A stretch of 64,000 nucleotides of DNA, from positions 2,687,001-2,751,000 of the forward strand of contig NZ_OU015430.1 of assembly GCF_907164845.1 (NCBI RefSeq), read 5' to 3'. The notes under the pieces were generated by a model. It was not told the origin of the DNA, searched no databases, and was given only the letters and a program-made list of their open reading frames with translations. This document shows positions 36,894-45,191 of the stretch, piece by piece. Each line of letters begins with the position of its first letter. Positions within the stretch are counted from its first letter, which is position 1. Origin of the DNA: Lysobacter luteus. Its GTDB lineage: Bacteria > Pseudomonadota > Gammaproteobacteria > Xanthomonadales > Xanthomonadaceae. Both the position numbers and the translations under genes were made by a program.

Positions 36894-37549
36894 GGCGAAC
36901 CCGCAGCTCGATCACCGGACTGATCGCACGGCTGGCCGCAGGGGGGATGGTGGCCGCGGGCCTGGCGGCGGGCGTGGTCGGCGCCGCTGCGGCCGCAACG
37001 CCGGCGGTCACCCCCGCGACACTGCTGTTGCAGCCTGCCGGCGCCGTCGCACCGGTCGGCTTCGACACGGTCCACACCCGGTTCGGCTTCGAGCTGCGCA
37101 CGCGCTGGGGGCAACGTGTCCACGGCACCTTCCCGCGGCATGACGGCGCACTGCACACCCTGCCCGACGGGCGCCTGCAGGTGCGCATCGTGCTCGCCAC
37201 CGGCGCGGTCGAGGTCGAGGAATCCGAGCGCTACACCGCGCTGGCGCGCGGCGAGCGGTTCTTCGACGCCGGACACCACCCGTTCATCGAATTCGTCTCC
37301 GAACCGCACACGGCGGAGCTGGCGCATGACGGCGGCCGCCTCCAGGGGCGGCTGACGATGCACGGCACCAGCCGGATGGAGGCGTTCACCGTGCTCCCGG
37401 CGACGTGCTCGCGGCCCGGGGTGGACTGCGACGTGGTCGTGCACGGCACGGTGTCGCGCGGCGACTACGGCCTGGATGGTTGGCGCGTCGCGCTGGCCGA
37501 CACGGTGCGCTTCGACATGCGGGTCCGGTTGCAGGGCGACACGCCGTGA
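36890..37549 (+). CDS. YceI-like periplasmic protein
   Basis: A 219-residue exported protein. The start is taken as GTG 36890, overlapping the sixA stop (GTGA); GTG 36884 is also possible. A signal peptide (LIARLAAGGMVAAGLAAGVVGAAAAA) precedes a lipocalin-like YceI domain: DTVHTRFGFELRTRWGQ, the GRLQV strand, RFFDAGHHPFIEF and a C-terminal GDYGLDGW. YceI relatives bind isoprenoid or amide ligands in the periplasm. Two cysteines (TCSRPGVDC) near residue 180 could form a disulfide, which is not usual for the family. Its own stop overlaps the start of the PLD lipoprotein gene, so the three genes are translationally coupled. Confidence 0.75.
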   Translation: MRRTRSSITGLIARLAAGGMVAAGLAAGVVGAAAAATPAVTPATLLLQPAGAVAPVGFDTVHTRFGFELRTRWGQRVHGTFPRHDGALHTLPDGRLQVRIVLATGAVEVEESERYTALARGERFFDAGHHPFIEFVSEPHTAELAHDGGRLQGRLTMHGTSRMEAFTVLPATCSRPGVDCDVVVHGTVSRGDYGLDGWRVALADTVRFDMRVRLQGDTP

Positions 37550-39462
37550 CGGTCCGCCAGCTCGTTGCCGCGGTGCTCGCACTGTCGCTGTCGGCGTGCG
37601 CCACGCTGAGCCCGCACGAGGCCGACCGCGCCGCCGCGATTGCCGCCAGCGCGCGCCCCACGACGCTCGACTGCGAGCGGATCGACGCCTGCGCACAGCC
37701 CTCGCCGCTACGCGAGCTGGCCGGCCGCGCCTTCAGCGAGTCGAGCCCCGGGCAACCGCGCCACTACGCCGTGATCCTGGACAGCGGCACCGACGCGATG
37801 CTTGCGCGGGTCAACCTGATCCGTAGCGCCACCACCGCGATCGACCTGCAGACCTACATCTTTGACGAGGACGACGCCGGCCGGCTGGTGCTCGACGAAT
37901 TGCTGGCCGCCGCGCGCCGCGGCGTGCGGGTGCGGTTGCTGATGGACCAGCTGTCGGCGTTGCAGAACGTCGAGACGCTGGCCGCTTTGGCCGGCGCCCA
38001 CGTCAACTTCAGCGTGCGCCTGTACAACCCGGTGCTGCGCCGCGCCCGCATCAGCTATCCGCAGTACGTGCTGGCCGCGGCCTGCTGCTGGCGCCAGCTC
38101 AACCAGCGCATGCACACCAAGCTGTTGCTGGTGGACGGTGCGATCGGCATTACCGGCGGGCGCAACTACCAGGACACCTATTACGACTGGGACGACGAGT
38201 ACAACTTCCGGGACCGCGACCTGCTGGTGGCCGGCCCGGTCGCGCGCGACATGGCGGTCGACTTCGAGACGTTCTGGACCGACCCGCGCAGCGTGCCGCC
38301 CGCGCGGCTGGTCGACGTCGGCCATGCCCTGCTGGAGGACGGCGTGCCGGTGCTTGCGCCGCATGGTTTCGACCACCCGGCGCGCGCCGAGGCGATGCGC
38401 GACGACGCCGCCGATCCGCAGCTCGTCCGCGAGCGGCTGGTCGAGCCGGCGATCGCGGTTGGCGAGGTGCGCTACATCTCCGACACGCCGGAAAAGCACA
38501 ACGGCGAAGATCCCGGGCAGCTGGCGGTGGCGTCGGATTCGCTGCGCGGGCTGATCGAGTCGGCGCACCGGCAGGTGCTGTTGCAGACGCCGTACCTGGT
38601 GCTGTCCAAGCCGGCGCAGGAAATGTTCCGGCAGTTGCACGACCGGCCGGGTGCGCCGCGCGTCATCGTCTCCACCAACAGCCTGGCGGCGACCGACGCG
38701 TTCATCGCCTACGCGCTGTCGTACAAGTACAAGCGCCGTTACCTGCGCGAGTTCGGCTTCGAGATCTACGAGTACAAGCCGTTCCCCGCGGACGCCCCGG
38801 TCGACCTGTCCGCCACCGGCGCGGTCGTGCCCGACTACGAACCGGTGCAGGAGCGGGCGCGCACGCGCCCGCCCGACCGCGACAGCGTGCTGCGCACCGC
38901 ACGCTACCGGCAGCCGTTGCGCTCGGAGTACGGCGCGACCCGCTACCTGCGCCGGCAGGCCAACGAGCCGGTGCCGCTCAAGCGCGCCGGCGTGCGGGTG
39001 GGGATGCATGCCAAGTCGCTGGTGATCGACGACCGCGTCGGCGTCGTCGGCACGCACAACTTCGACCCCCGCGGCGACCACTACAACACCGAGAGTGCGG
39101 TGGTGATCGAGGACCCGGCGTTCGCGGCGGCGCTGGAGGCGAGCATCCGGCGCGATATCGCTCCCGGCAATTCGTGGGTGATCGCGCCACGCGACAAGGC
39201 ACCGGTGCTTTGGGGACTGGAGTACTCGCTGGCGAAGGCCTCCGAATACCTGCCGGTGTTCGACCTGTGGCCGGTGCGCTATGCGACCAGCTACGAGTTC
39301 GTGCCGGGGCCAACATGCCCGGGGCCGCTGCCGCCGGACCACCCGCGGTTCCGCGAGTGCCACCGGCCGGTCGGGGATTTCCCCGAGGTCAACCTGGCGC
39401 TGAAGGGCCTGCCGACGCGGCTGTTCACCGCGTTCGGCGCGGGGCTGGCGCCGATCCTGTAG
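37546..39462 (+). CDS. Phospholipase D family lipoprotein, ClsC-like
   Basis: A 638-residue lipoprotein (signal LAAVLALSLSAC, lipobox Cys near residue 18) with two PLD motifs: His190 in MHTKLLLVDG...GGRN and His488 in MHAKSLVIDD...GTHNFDPR. The GTG start at 37546 overlaps the upstream stop (GTGA). The spacing and the RYLREFGFEIYEYKP segment resemble the ClsC/YmdC cardiolipin synthases and related periplasmic PLD proteins. The C terminus is longer than in the 18.6-kb paralogue and includes Cys pairs (TCPGPL, RECHRP). A cardiolipin synthase role is the best family guess; a nuclease or phospholipase is possible. Confidence 0.85.
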   Translation: MTVRQLVAAVLALSLSACATLSPHEADRAAAIAASARPTTLDCERIDACAQPSPLRELAGRAFSESSPGQPRHYAVILDSGTDAMLARVNLIRSATTAIDLQTYIFDEDDAGRLVLDELLAAARRGVRVRLLMDQLSALQNVETLAALAGAHVNFSVRLYNPVLRRARISYPQYVLAAACCWRQLNQRMHTKLLLVDGAIGITGGRNYQDTYYDWDDEYNFRDRDLLVAGPVARDMAVDFETFWTDPRSVPPARLVDVGHALLEDGVPVLAPHGFDHPARAEAMRDDAADPQLVRERLVEPAIAVGEVRYISDTPEKHNGEDPGQLAVASDSLRGLIESAHRQVLLQTPYLVLSKPAQEMFRQLHDRPGAPRVIVSTNSLAATDAFIAYALSYKYKRRYLREFGFEIYEYKPFPADAPVDLSATGAVVPDYEPVQERARTRPPDRDSVLRTARYRQPLRSEYGATRYLRRQANEPVPLKRAGVRVGMHAKSLVIDDRVGVVGTHNFDPRGDHYNTESAVVIEDPAFAAALEASIRRDIAPGNSWVIAPRDKAPVLWGLEYSLAKASEYLPVFDLWPVRYATSYEFVPGPTCPGPLPPDHPRFRECHRPVGDFPEVNLALKGLPTRLFTAFGAGLAPIL

Positions 39463-39593
39463 GGCGGCGGGTTCTTTTCGAAGGGGTGTCGTCGGTGGGG
39501 TGACTTCTGGCCCATGGCGCTGGCGAATAGGTGTTGTACTTTACCAACACACCGATTCACCGACACGCTTCCCCCGACCCCAAGGACACCGCC

Positions 39594-39809
39594 ATGAACG
39601 CTTTCTCCGCCGCCCGCCCGACCAGCCGCCACAGCAACCGCGCCACCCCGAGCCCCGCCACCCGCCCGTACGCTCCCGCCGCCACCGCCTCGTTCGGCGC
39701 CCGCCGCGAACGCGACTTCGGCGTCGGCTACGGTTCCAGCAGCGGCTACGCGACCTCGCGCAGCTACACCACCGGCAACAACGGCCCGCGCCTGTTCCGT
39801 TGCGTCTGA
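39594..39809 (+). CDS. Small basic protein rich in Ser, Thr, Arg and Gly, unknown function
   Basis: A 71-residue protein that I do not recognise. AAGGA lies nine bases before the ATG, and the preceding 80 bases are less GC-rich than average (GTTGTACTTTACC), fitting a promoter. The composition is Ala/Ser/Arg rich at first (RPTSRHSNRATPS), then Gly/Tyr/Ser rich (GVGYGSSSGYATSRSYT), suggesting a disordered protein. It has no signal peptide or TM helix. Codon third positions are strongly C/G, as in real genes here. Evidence for expression is limited to the ribosome-binding site. Confidence 0.5.
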   Translation: MNAFSAARPTSRHSNRATPSPATRPYAPAATASFGARRERDFGVGYGSSSGYATSRSYTTGNNGPRLFRCV

Positions 39810-39999
39810 TCCGCCCGGTGGCCGCCGCACCCGCGCGCCGCGCTGCCACCTCCGCCCCCGAACGCGCGGCTCGTCCCTCCTCCTGTTCCCCGGTGTCGTA
39901 CGGATGATGCCTCCCCCATCAGCCGGGCGGTGCCGGGGTCTTCTTTTCCAGGCCACGGTCCTGCAGACCACGGCTGCGCGGGTCGGCTATCGTGGTGCG

Positions 40000-40461
40000 A
40001 TGACGACGACTTCCGCATCAACGCCCGCCCCTTCCCGCGAATCCCCGTTCCGCCGCCAGGCCAGCGTCGAGCGCCTCAACGAGCTCTCGCGCGGCACCGC
40101 GATGGAGCCGCTTGGCATCGTGTTCACCGAAATCGGCGCCGACTACGTGCGCGGGACCATGCCGGTCGACGCGCGCACACGCCAGCCCTACGGGCTGCTG
40201 CATGGCGGTGCGTCGGTGCTGCTGGCCGAGACCCTCGGCAGCAGCGCCGGCAACCTGTGCGTGCCCGAAGGCAAGGTCTGCGTGGGCCTAGAGATCAACG
40301 CCAATCACGTGCGCGCCGTCCGTGGCGGCACGGTCACCGGCACTGCGCGGCCGGTCCATGTCGGCGGCCGCACGCAGGTCTGGGAAATCCGGATCGAAGA
40401 CGAGGCGGGCCAGCTGGCCTGCATCTCGCGCCTGACACTGGCCGTGGTCAGCGCCGGCTGA
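40000..40461 (+). CDS. Hotdog-fold acyl-CoA thioesterase, PaaI/YdiI-like
   Basis: A 153-residue single hotdog domain. The family signature YGLLHGGASVLLAETLGS contains the HGG turn and the catalytic Glu of the YdiI/PaaI/MenI group; EINANHVRAVRGG and the VGGRTQVWEI strand follow. Such enzymes hydrolyse aromatic or medium-chain acyl-CoA; YdiI (MenI) acts on 1,4-dihydroxy-2-naphthoyl-CoA. The substrate here is not evident. A TATCGT hexamer lies six bases before the ATG, so a leaderless transcript is possible. The 3' end overlaps the convergent hydrolase gene by 14 bases. Confidence 0.85.
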   Translation: MTTTSASTPAPSRESPFRRQASVERLNELSRGTAMEPLGIVFTEIGADYVRGTMPVDARTRQPYGLLHGGASVLLAETLGSSAGNLCVPEGKVCVGLEINANHVRAVRGGTVTGTARPVHVGGRTQVWEIRIEDEAGQLACISRLTLAVVSAG

Positions 40462-41500
40462 GCGACACCGCGTCGGCCAGCCGCTGGGCGATCCAGCGCT
40501 CGGCAAAGCCATCCAGCCGGGCATTCTCGATGAAGCCGCAATGCCCGCCGCGCGGCGACACCTCCAGCGTCGCCGATGCCGGCAACTTCAAAGCGTGGAA
40601 ATCATCGACCGGAATCACCGGGTCGTCGGCCGCGGTGAGGATGCTGGCCGTGGGCTGCAGGGCGGCCAGCCGGTCGCCGGCGATCGCGTAGCCGTCGAAG
40701 TACCGCTCCAGCGTGCCGAAGTCGGTCTGCCGCTCGACCAGCCAGCGGGTCAGCGCGCGCATGCGCTGGCCCAGCACGCGGTCGTCGAAGTCATGCAACT
40801 GCGGGAACAGCGCCCGCTTGCGCTGCAGCGAGCGCCGCCACTTCTGCTCGAAGTGCCAGGCATACACCGGCAGGCCGCGTTCCATCGCATCCATCGTCCG
40901 TGCCGGGTCCAACACCGGGCAGACCGCGGCCACGTGCGCCAGCGACAGGCCGGCCGCCGGCGCGCGCAGGGCCAGCCGCAATGCGAAGTTGCCGCCCAGC
41001 GAATAGCCCGCGACGACAACCGGCAATCCCGACCCGCGCGGGACGAAGCGCGCGGCGACGTCGCATGCCGCATGCACCACCTCGTCGATCCGGCACGAGT
41101 GGAAGATCTCCTCGTTGAGGTGGTGCGTGCCGCCGTGGTCGCGGAAGTTGAGCCGGAACACCTCGAACCCCCGCGACAGCAGTTGCGCGGCGGTCAGGCG
41201 CATGTAGCTCGAGTCGACGCTGCCTTCCCAGCCGTGCAGCAGTAGCGCCAGCCCACGCGGCCCGCTGGCGGGCGCCAGCGCCGGTGCGACGCTGTGCAGG
41301 CCAAGCAGGCGGATACCGTCGCCGCCGTCGACCAGGTGTTCGGTGGTGGTTGCGCCGGTCGCCAGCAGGTCGCGCTCGCCACGGCGCCGACGCAACCCGC
41401 TCGAGCCGAGCGCGGTCTGCAGGTGCGCGTTGGAGAGCCAGCGCGGCGGCCGGTAATCGGCCGAGGTCAGGATCGCCGGGTTGGCGGCGGCGGTCTGCAC
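40448..41500 (-). CDS. Alpha/beta hydrolase, YheT-like
   Basis: A 350-residue hydrolase from GTG 41500, ten bases after the acyltransferase stop, so the two are coupled. The alpha/beta fold is clear: HGWEGSVDSSYM (oxyanion region), nucleophile Ser in AGYSLGGNFAL, acid Asp in TAADDPVIP and base His in RGGHCGF. PPRWLSNAHLQT near the N terminus is typical of the YheT/Abhydrolase-1 family (UPF0017 type). The catalytic triad looks complete. Substrates of YheT are not established; a lipid or ester role would fit the acyltransferase neighbour. Upstream of the GTG the frame is open but overlaps the acyltransferase gene. Confidence 0.87.
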   Translation of the reverse strand: MQTAAANPAILTSADYRPPRWLSNAHLQTALGSSGLRRRRGERDLLATGATTTEHLVDGGDGIRLLGLHSVAPALAPASGPRGLALLLHGWEGSVDSSYMRLTAAQLLSRGFEVFRLNFRDHGGTHHLNEEIFHSCRIDEVVHAACDVAARFVPRGSGLPVVVAGYSLGGNFALRLALRAPAAGLSLAHVAAVCPVLDPARTMDAMERGLPVYAWHFEQKWRRSLQRKRALFPQLHDFDDRVLGQRMRALTRWLVERQTDFGTLERYFDGYAIAGDRLAALQPTASILTAADDPVIPVDDFHALKLPASATLEVSPRGGHCGFIENARLDGFAERWIAQRLADAVSLSRR

Positions 41501-41510
41501 GGCCGGCGGC

Positions 41511-42314
41511 TCAGGCCGACATCGCCTCGCCGATGCGGCGGCGCGCCAGCTCGGCGATGCGGCGGCGGCCTTCGATCTCGGCGGGCGGGATCGGCTCGAG
41601 GAAATGCACCGAGCCGACCCGCGCCGGCTCGCCGAGCAGACGCAGGAAGTTGCCGACGAAGCTCTCGCCGGGGCGGAACGCCACCACCTTCTGGGCCGAG
41701 CAGTGCTCGCCGTAACACAGTGCGACCGGCTGCACCGGCACGCCGGCCTCGACCGCGGCCAGGAAGATCCGCGCATGGAACGGACCCAGCTCGCCACCGC
41801 CGCGCGCCCCACCCTCCGGGAACACCCCGACGGCCTGGCCGTTGCGCAGCCGCGCCAGCATCTCGTGCAACACGCCGCCGAGCGATTCGGTGCTCCCCCG
41901 CGAGTGGAAGATCGTCTGCGCGCGGGTCGCCATCCAGCCCACCAGCGGCCAGCTGCGGATCTCGCGCTTGGCCACGAAGCCCATCATCCGTTGGCTGTGC
42001 AGCGCGGTGATGTCGATCCAGCTGACGTGGTTGGCGACGAACATCGCCGCCCCGGGCAGCGGCGTGCCGACCCGCCGCATGCGGAAGCCGAACACCCGCA
42101 TCAACCCGTTCGACCAGCCTCGGATCACGCGTTGCTCGAGCGTCTCCCCGCCGACCATGAGGTCCTTGGTCAGCGGCGTGACCAGCAGCAGCACCAGGGG
42201 CAGGTCGATGAGCACGTGCCACAGCAGCATCGGCACCCGGACCAGGTAACGCAGGCCACGCGCCAGCGGTGAGGACCGGGGCGCGGGAGCGGCGGCGGAG
42301 GGGGGCGCATTCAT
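41511..42314 (-). CDS. 1-acyl-sn-glycerol-3-phosphate acyltransferase family protein
   Basis: A 267-residue membrane-associated acyltransferase. The HX4D motif is NHVSWID (near residue 93), and FPEGGARGGG is the glycerophosphate-binding motif III; a hydrophobic N-terminal stretch (VLIDLPLVLLLVTPL) anchors it. The ATG at 42314 is preferred; the longer frame lacks sequence sense. The family adds acyl chains to lysophosphatidate or related lipids; some members act on ornithine or other lysolipids. The next gene is a YheT-like hydrolase ten bases later, suggesting shared lipid metabolism. Confidence 0.87.
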   Translation of the reverse strand: MNAPPSAAAPAPRSSPLARGLRYLVRVPMLLWHVLIDLPLVLLLVTPLTKDLMVGGETLEQRVIRGWSNGLMRVFGFRMRRVGTPLPGAAMFVANHVSWIDITALHSQRMMGFVAKREIRSWPLVGWMATRAQTIFHSRGSTESLGGVLHEMLARLRNGQAVGVFPEGGARGGGELGPFHARIFLAAVEAGVPVQPVALCYGEHCSAQKVVAFRPGESFVGNFLRLLGEPARVGSVHFLEPIPPAEIEGRRRIAELARRRIGEAMSA

Positions 42315-42427
42315 CGTCGCGATGATACCCAACGTGGCTGCTGCGCCACGCCTCGCGTCTCGCCGCCGGGCCAGCGCCCACGGCGCCGCTACAATGCCCG
42401 GTCGCCCAATCCGCACGAGTTTCCCGC

Positions 42428-44500
42428 ATGTACGAACCGATCATCGACGCCCTCCGCCGCGGCGCCGCCGACGAAGCGCTCGCCGCCGCGCGCGAGGCCG
42501 TCGCCGCCCAGCCGCAGGACCCGGCCGCGCTTCGGTTGCTGGCCGCGGCGCAACGCCTGTCGGGCGACGAGGCCACCGCACTGGCGACCATCGACCATGC
42601 GATCTCGATCGCACCCGACGACGCCAACCTGCACCTGGAGCGCGCCGGCATGCTGCTGGGCAGCCGCCAGCTGGACCAGGCCCAGGCCGCGCTGGCCACG
42701 AGCATCGGGCTGGACCCCAACCAGTTCCCGGCCTACATCGTCCAGGCCCAGCTTGCGCTCGGCCGCGGCGAGATCGACGAGGCCGAGCGACTGACCCGCA
42801 CCGCCGCCCGGCTGGCGCCCGAGCACCCGCAGATCGCCGCGCTGGAAGGCACCATCGCGCTGCGCCGCGGCGACGCCGACCGCTCGCTCGCCATCCTCAG
42901 CCGCGCGTCCGAGCGTTATCCCGACGAGCCGACGCTGCGCCACGCGCTTGGCTTCGCATATCTCGCCAAGGGTCACCTGGCGTTCGCCGAGCAGGCCTTC
43001 CGCCGCCTGCGCGAGGCCCAGCCGGACTCGCTGCCGCTGCGCGCGCTGGTCGCCGACCTGCTGCGCCGGCAGGGCCGCCCGGGCGATGCCGCCGACGAGC
43101 TGGCGTCGGTCGTCGACGGTGACCGCGCCACGCCCGGTCTGCGCCGGCTGGTCGGCGAAATGGAGCTGGAGGCCGGCCGCAACGAGCGTGCGCGGGACCT
43201 GCTGCTCGCCTCGCTGGAAGCCGAACCGCGCAACCGCCGCACCCTGCTTGCACTGGCCGAGGCCTGGCGCCGGCTCAACGCCAGCGACGAGGCCCGCACA
43301 ACGATCGATCGCCTGCTGGCCAGCCATCCGCAGCAGGCCGACCTGTGGCGTACACGACTGCTGTTCGAGGAGTTCGCCGGCGACGGCGCGCGCGCGGTGG
43401 TCACCCGCTGGCAGGCGGCGATGCCGGACTTCGTGCCGGCGCTCGAGGCGCAGCTGACCATCCACGACGTCGCCGGCGACAACGACGCCGCCGAGGCGAT
43501 CGCCCAGCGCATCACCACGCTCGCGCCCGGCCACGCCCAGGCCGAGCTGCGGCTGGTCGACGCCAAGCTCAAGCGCGATCCCGACGAGGCGATCGCCCAC
43601 GTCGAGCGACTGCTGGCCGTCGCCGGTGACGAGCAGGCCAAACGCAACTTGCGCCAGTTGCTCGGTCGCACCTTCGACCGCGCCGGCCAGCCCGACGCCG
43701 CTGCGGCGACCTGGGCCGAGCTGCATGCCGAGGTGGTCGGCCAGCGCCTGCCGCTGCCGCCGGTCTCCGACCTGCATGGCGACTGGCCGGAGCCGGCCAC
43801 GCTGGAGCAGCCCGCACCGGCAGTGCTGCTGCTGTGGGGCGCACCGGGCTCGCTGGTCGAGCGGCTGGCGACGGTGCTCGACGCCAACGGCGCGCCGCTG
43901 CGCGCCGACCGTCTTGGCCCGAACCCGCCACACGACCTGTTCCAGCGCTACACCACCGTGCCCGCGCTGGCCGACGGCAGTGCCGACCCGTCCGCGCTGG
44001 TGGCCGAATGGCGTGCCGCGCTGCCCGCCCGCGGCATTGCCGATGGCCAGGTGTTCGACTGGCTGCTGTGGTGGGACAACGCGGTGTTGCGCGCGCTGCG
44101 CCCGCACCTGCCGGAAGCAACCCTGCTGGTGGCCATCCGCGACCCGCGCGACATGCTGCTCGACTGGCTCGCGTTCGGCTCGCCCGCGCCGTTCGCGCTG
44201 GAAAGCCCCGAGGTCGGCGCGCGCTGGCTGGCACGGGTGCTTGGCCAGGTGGCCGACCTGCACGAGGCCGAGCTGCTGCCCCACCGCCTGCTCCGGATGG
44301 ACGAGATCGCCAACGACCCCGGTGCGATCACCCAGGCGCTGGCCGACACCCTTGGCATCGGCCTGCGGGGCGTACCGCCGTCGCGACTGGGCGGCAGCCG
44401 TTTCCCTGCCGGTCACTGGCGTGCATTCTCGGAGTCGCTGGCCGACGCGTTCGCCGTGCTCGGGCCCGTCGCCCGCCGGCTGGGCTACGCCAGCACCTGA
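42428..44500 (+). CDS. TPR protein with degenerate sulfotransferase-like C-terminal region
   Basis: A 690-residue cytoplasmic protein. About residues 1-440 are tandem TPR-like helix pairs (for example ALATIDHAISIAPDDANLH and GEIDEAERLTRTAARLAPEH). The last ~230 residues recall the sulfotransferase fold found after TPRs in other proteobacterial proteins: VLLLWGAPGSLVERLA resembles the 5'-PSB loop and LLVAIRDPRDMLLDWLAFG the 3'-PB motif RDPRDxxxS. The loop lacks the usual GxPRSGTT residues, so PAPS binding is doubtful. TACAAT at 42390-42395 is a likely -10. Function is not known. Confidence 0.75.
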   Translation: MYEPIIDALRRGAADEALAAAREAVAAQPQDPAALRLLAAAQRLSGDEATALATIDHAISIAPDDANLHLERAGMLLGSRQLDQAQAALATSIGLDPNQFPAYIVQAQLALGRGEIDEAERLTRTAARLAPEHPQIAALEGTIALRRGDADRSLAILSRASERYPDEPTLRHALGFAYLAKGHLAFAEQAFRRLREAQPDSLPLRALVADLLRRQGRPGDAADELASVVDGDRATPGLRRLVGEMELEAGRNERARDLLLASLEAEPRNRRTLLALAEAWRRLNASDEARTTIDRLLASHPQQADLWRTRLLFEEFAGDGARAVVTRWQAAMPDFVPALEAQLTIHDVAGDNDAAEAIAQRITTLAPGHAQAELRLVDAKLKRDPDEAIAHVERLLAVAGDEQAKRNLRQLLGRTFDRAGQPDAAAATWAELHAEVVGQRLPLPPVSDLHGDWPEPATLEQPAPAVLLLWGAPGSLVERLATVLDANGAPLRADRLGPNPPHDLFQRYTTVPALADGSADPSALVAEWRAALPARGIADGQVFDWLLWWDNAVLRALRPHLPEATLLVAIRDPRDMLLDWLAFGSPAPFALESPEVGARWLARVLGQVADLHEAELLPHRLLRMDEIANDPGAITQALADTLGIGLRGVPPSRLGGSRFPAGHWRAFSESLADAFAVLGPVARRLGYAST

Positions 44501-44514
44501 TGCGGTCTGGCAGA

Positions 44515-44544
44515 CTCGGGGCCCCGCCATGACGGAGCCCCGAG
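44515..44544 (+). other. Hairpin directly upstream of the PEBP start codon
   Basis: Arms CTCGGGGC (44515-44522) and GCCCCGAG (44537-44544) form an 8-bp stem with a 14-base loop. The 3' arm ends at the base before ATG 44545 and the loop end plus arm contain GGAG. It may terminate the upstream gene weakly or mask the ribosome site. Confidence 0.4.
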
Positions 44545-45180
44545 ATGCGCATCCACAGCGACAGTTTCGACCACCGCGGCGCGATCCCGGCCGAATACGC
44601 GCTCGGCGCACGCGACGCCGGCGAGGTCGGCTTCGCCCGGAACCGCAATCCGCACCTGGCCTGGGACGATGTGCCGGCAGGCACGCGCTCGTTCGCCCTG
44701 CTGTGCATCGACAGCGATGCGCCGACCGACCCCGGGCTGGTCAACAAGGCGGGCGTCGAGATCCCGGTCGACCAGCCACGCAGCGAGTTCTGCCACTGGG
44801 CGATGGTCGACCTGCCCGCCGACCTGCGCGTGATCGAGGCCGGCAGCTGCAGCGACGGCGTCACCGCGCACGGCAAGCGCACGCCACCCGGCCCGGCCGG
44901 TGCGCGGCAGGGACTGAACGACTACACCGGCTGGTTTGCCGGCGACGACGCGCTGGCCGGTGACTGGCTCGGCTACGACGGCCCGTTCCCGCCGCCCAAC
45001 GACCTGCGCCCACACCGCTACTTCTTCCGCCTGTTCGCGCTCGACGTCGACCGGCTGGACGTGCCCGACCGGTTCACCGCCGCCGACGCCCTGCGCACGA
45101 TGCACGGCCACGTCCTCGCCGAAGCCCTGGTGCAGGGCCATTACAGCCTGCATCCCGACCGTCCCGCGCCGGCGCTCTGA
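44545..45180 (+). CDS. YbhB/YbcL (PEBP) family protein
   Basis: A 211-residue protein of the phosphatidylethanolamine-binding protein/Raf kinase inhibitor-like family. Signatures: NPHLAWDDVPAGTRSFALLCIDSDAP with the ligand-pocket Asp, EFCHWAMVDLPAD with the His/Trp pocket, GLNDYTGW and GPFPPPNDLRPHRYFFRLFALD. No signal peptide is seen, so it is likely cytoplasmic like YbhB. The family binds anionic ligands; a cellular role in bacteria is poorly known. The gene follows the TPR gene after 44 bases that fold into a hairpin. Confidence 0.9.
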   Translation: MRIHSDSFDHRGAIPAEYALGARDAGEVGFARNRNPHLAWDDVPAGTRSFALLCIDSDAPTDPGLVNKAGVEIPVDQPRSEFCHWAMVDLPADLRVIEAGSCSDGVTAHGKRTPPGPAGARQGLNDYTGWFAGDDALAGDWLGYDGPFPPPNDLRPHRYFFRLFALDVDRLDVPDRFTAADALRTMHGHVLAEALVQGHYSLHPDRPAPAL

Positions 45181-45191
45181 CGCGCCGTCGA

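Noticed and set aside
39895-39960. Terminator after the 71-residue gene
   Set aside because: A TCTTCTTTT stretch is present, but no stable stem of more than four base pairs precedes it.
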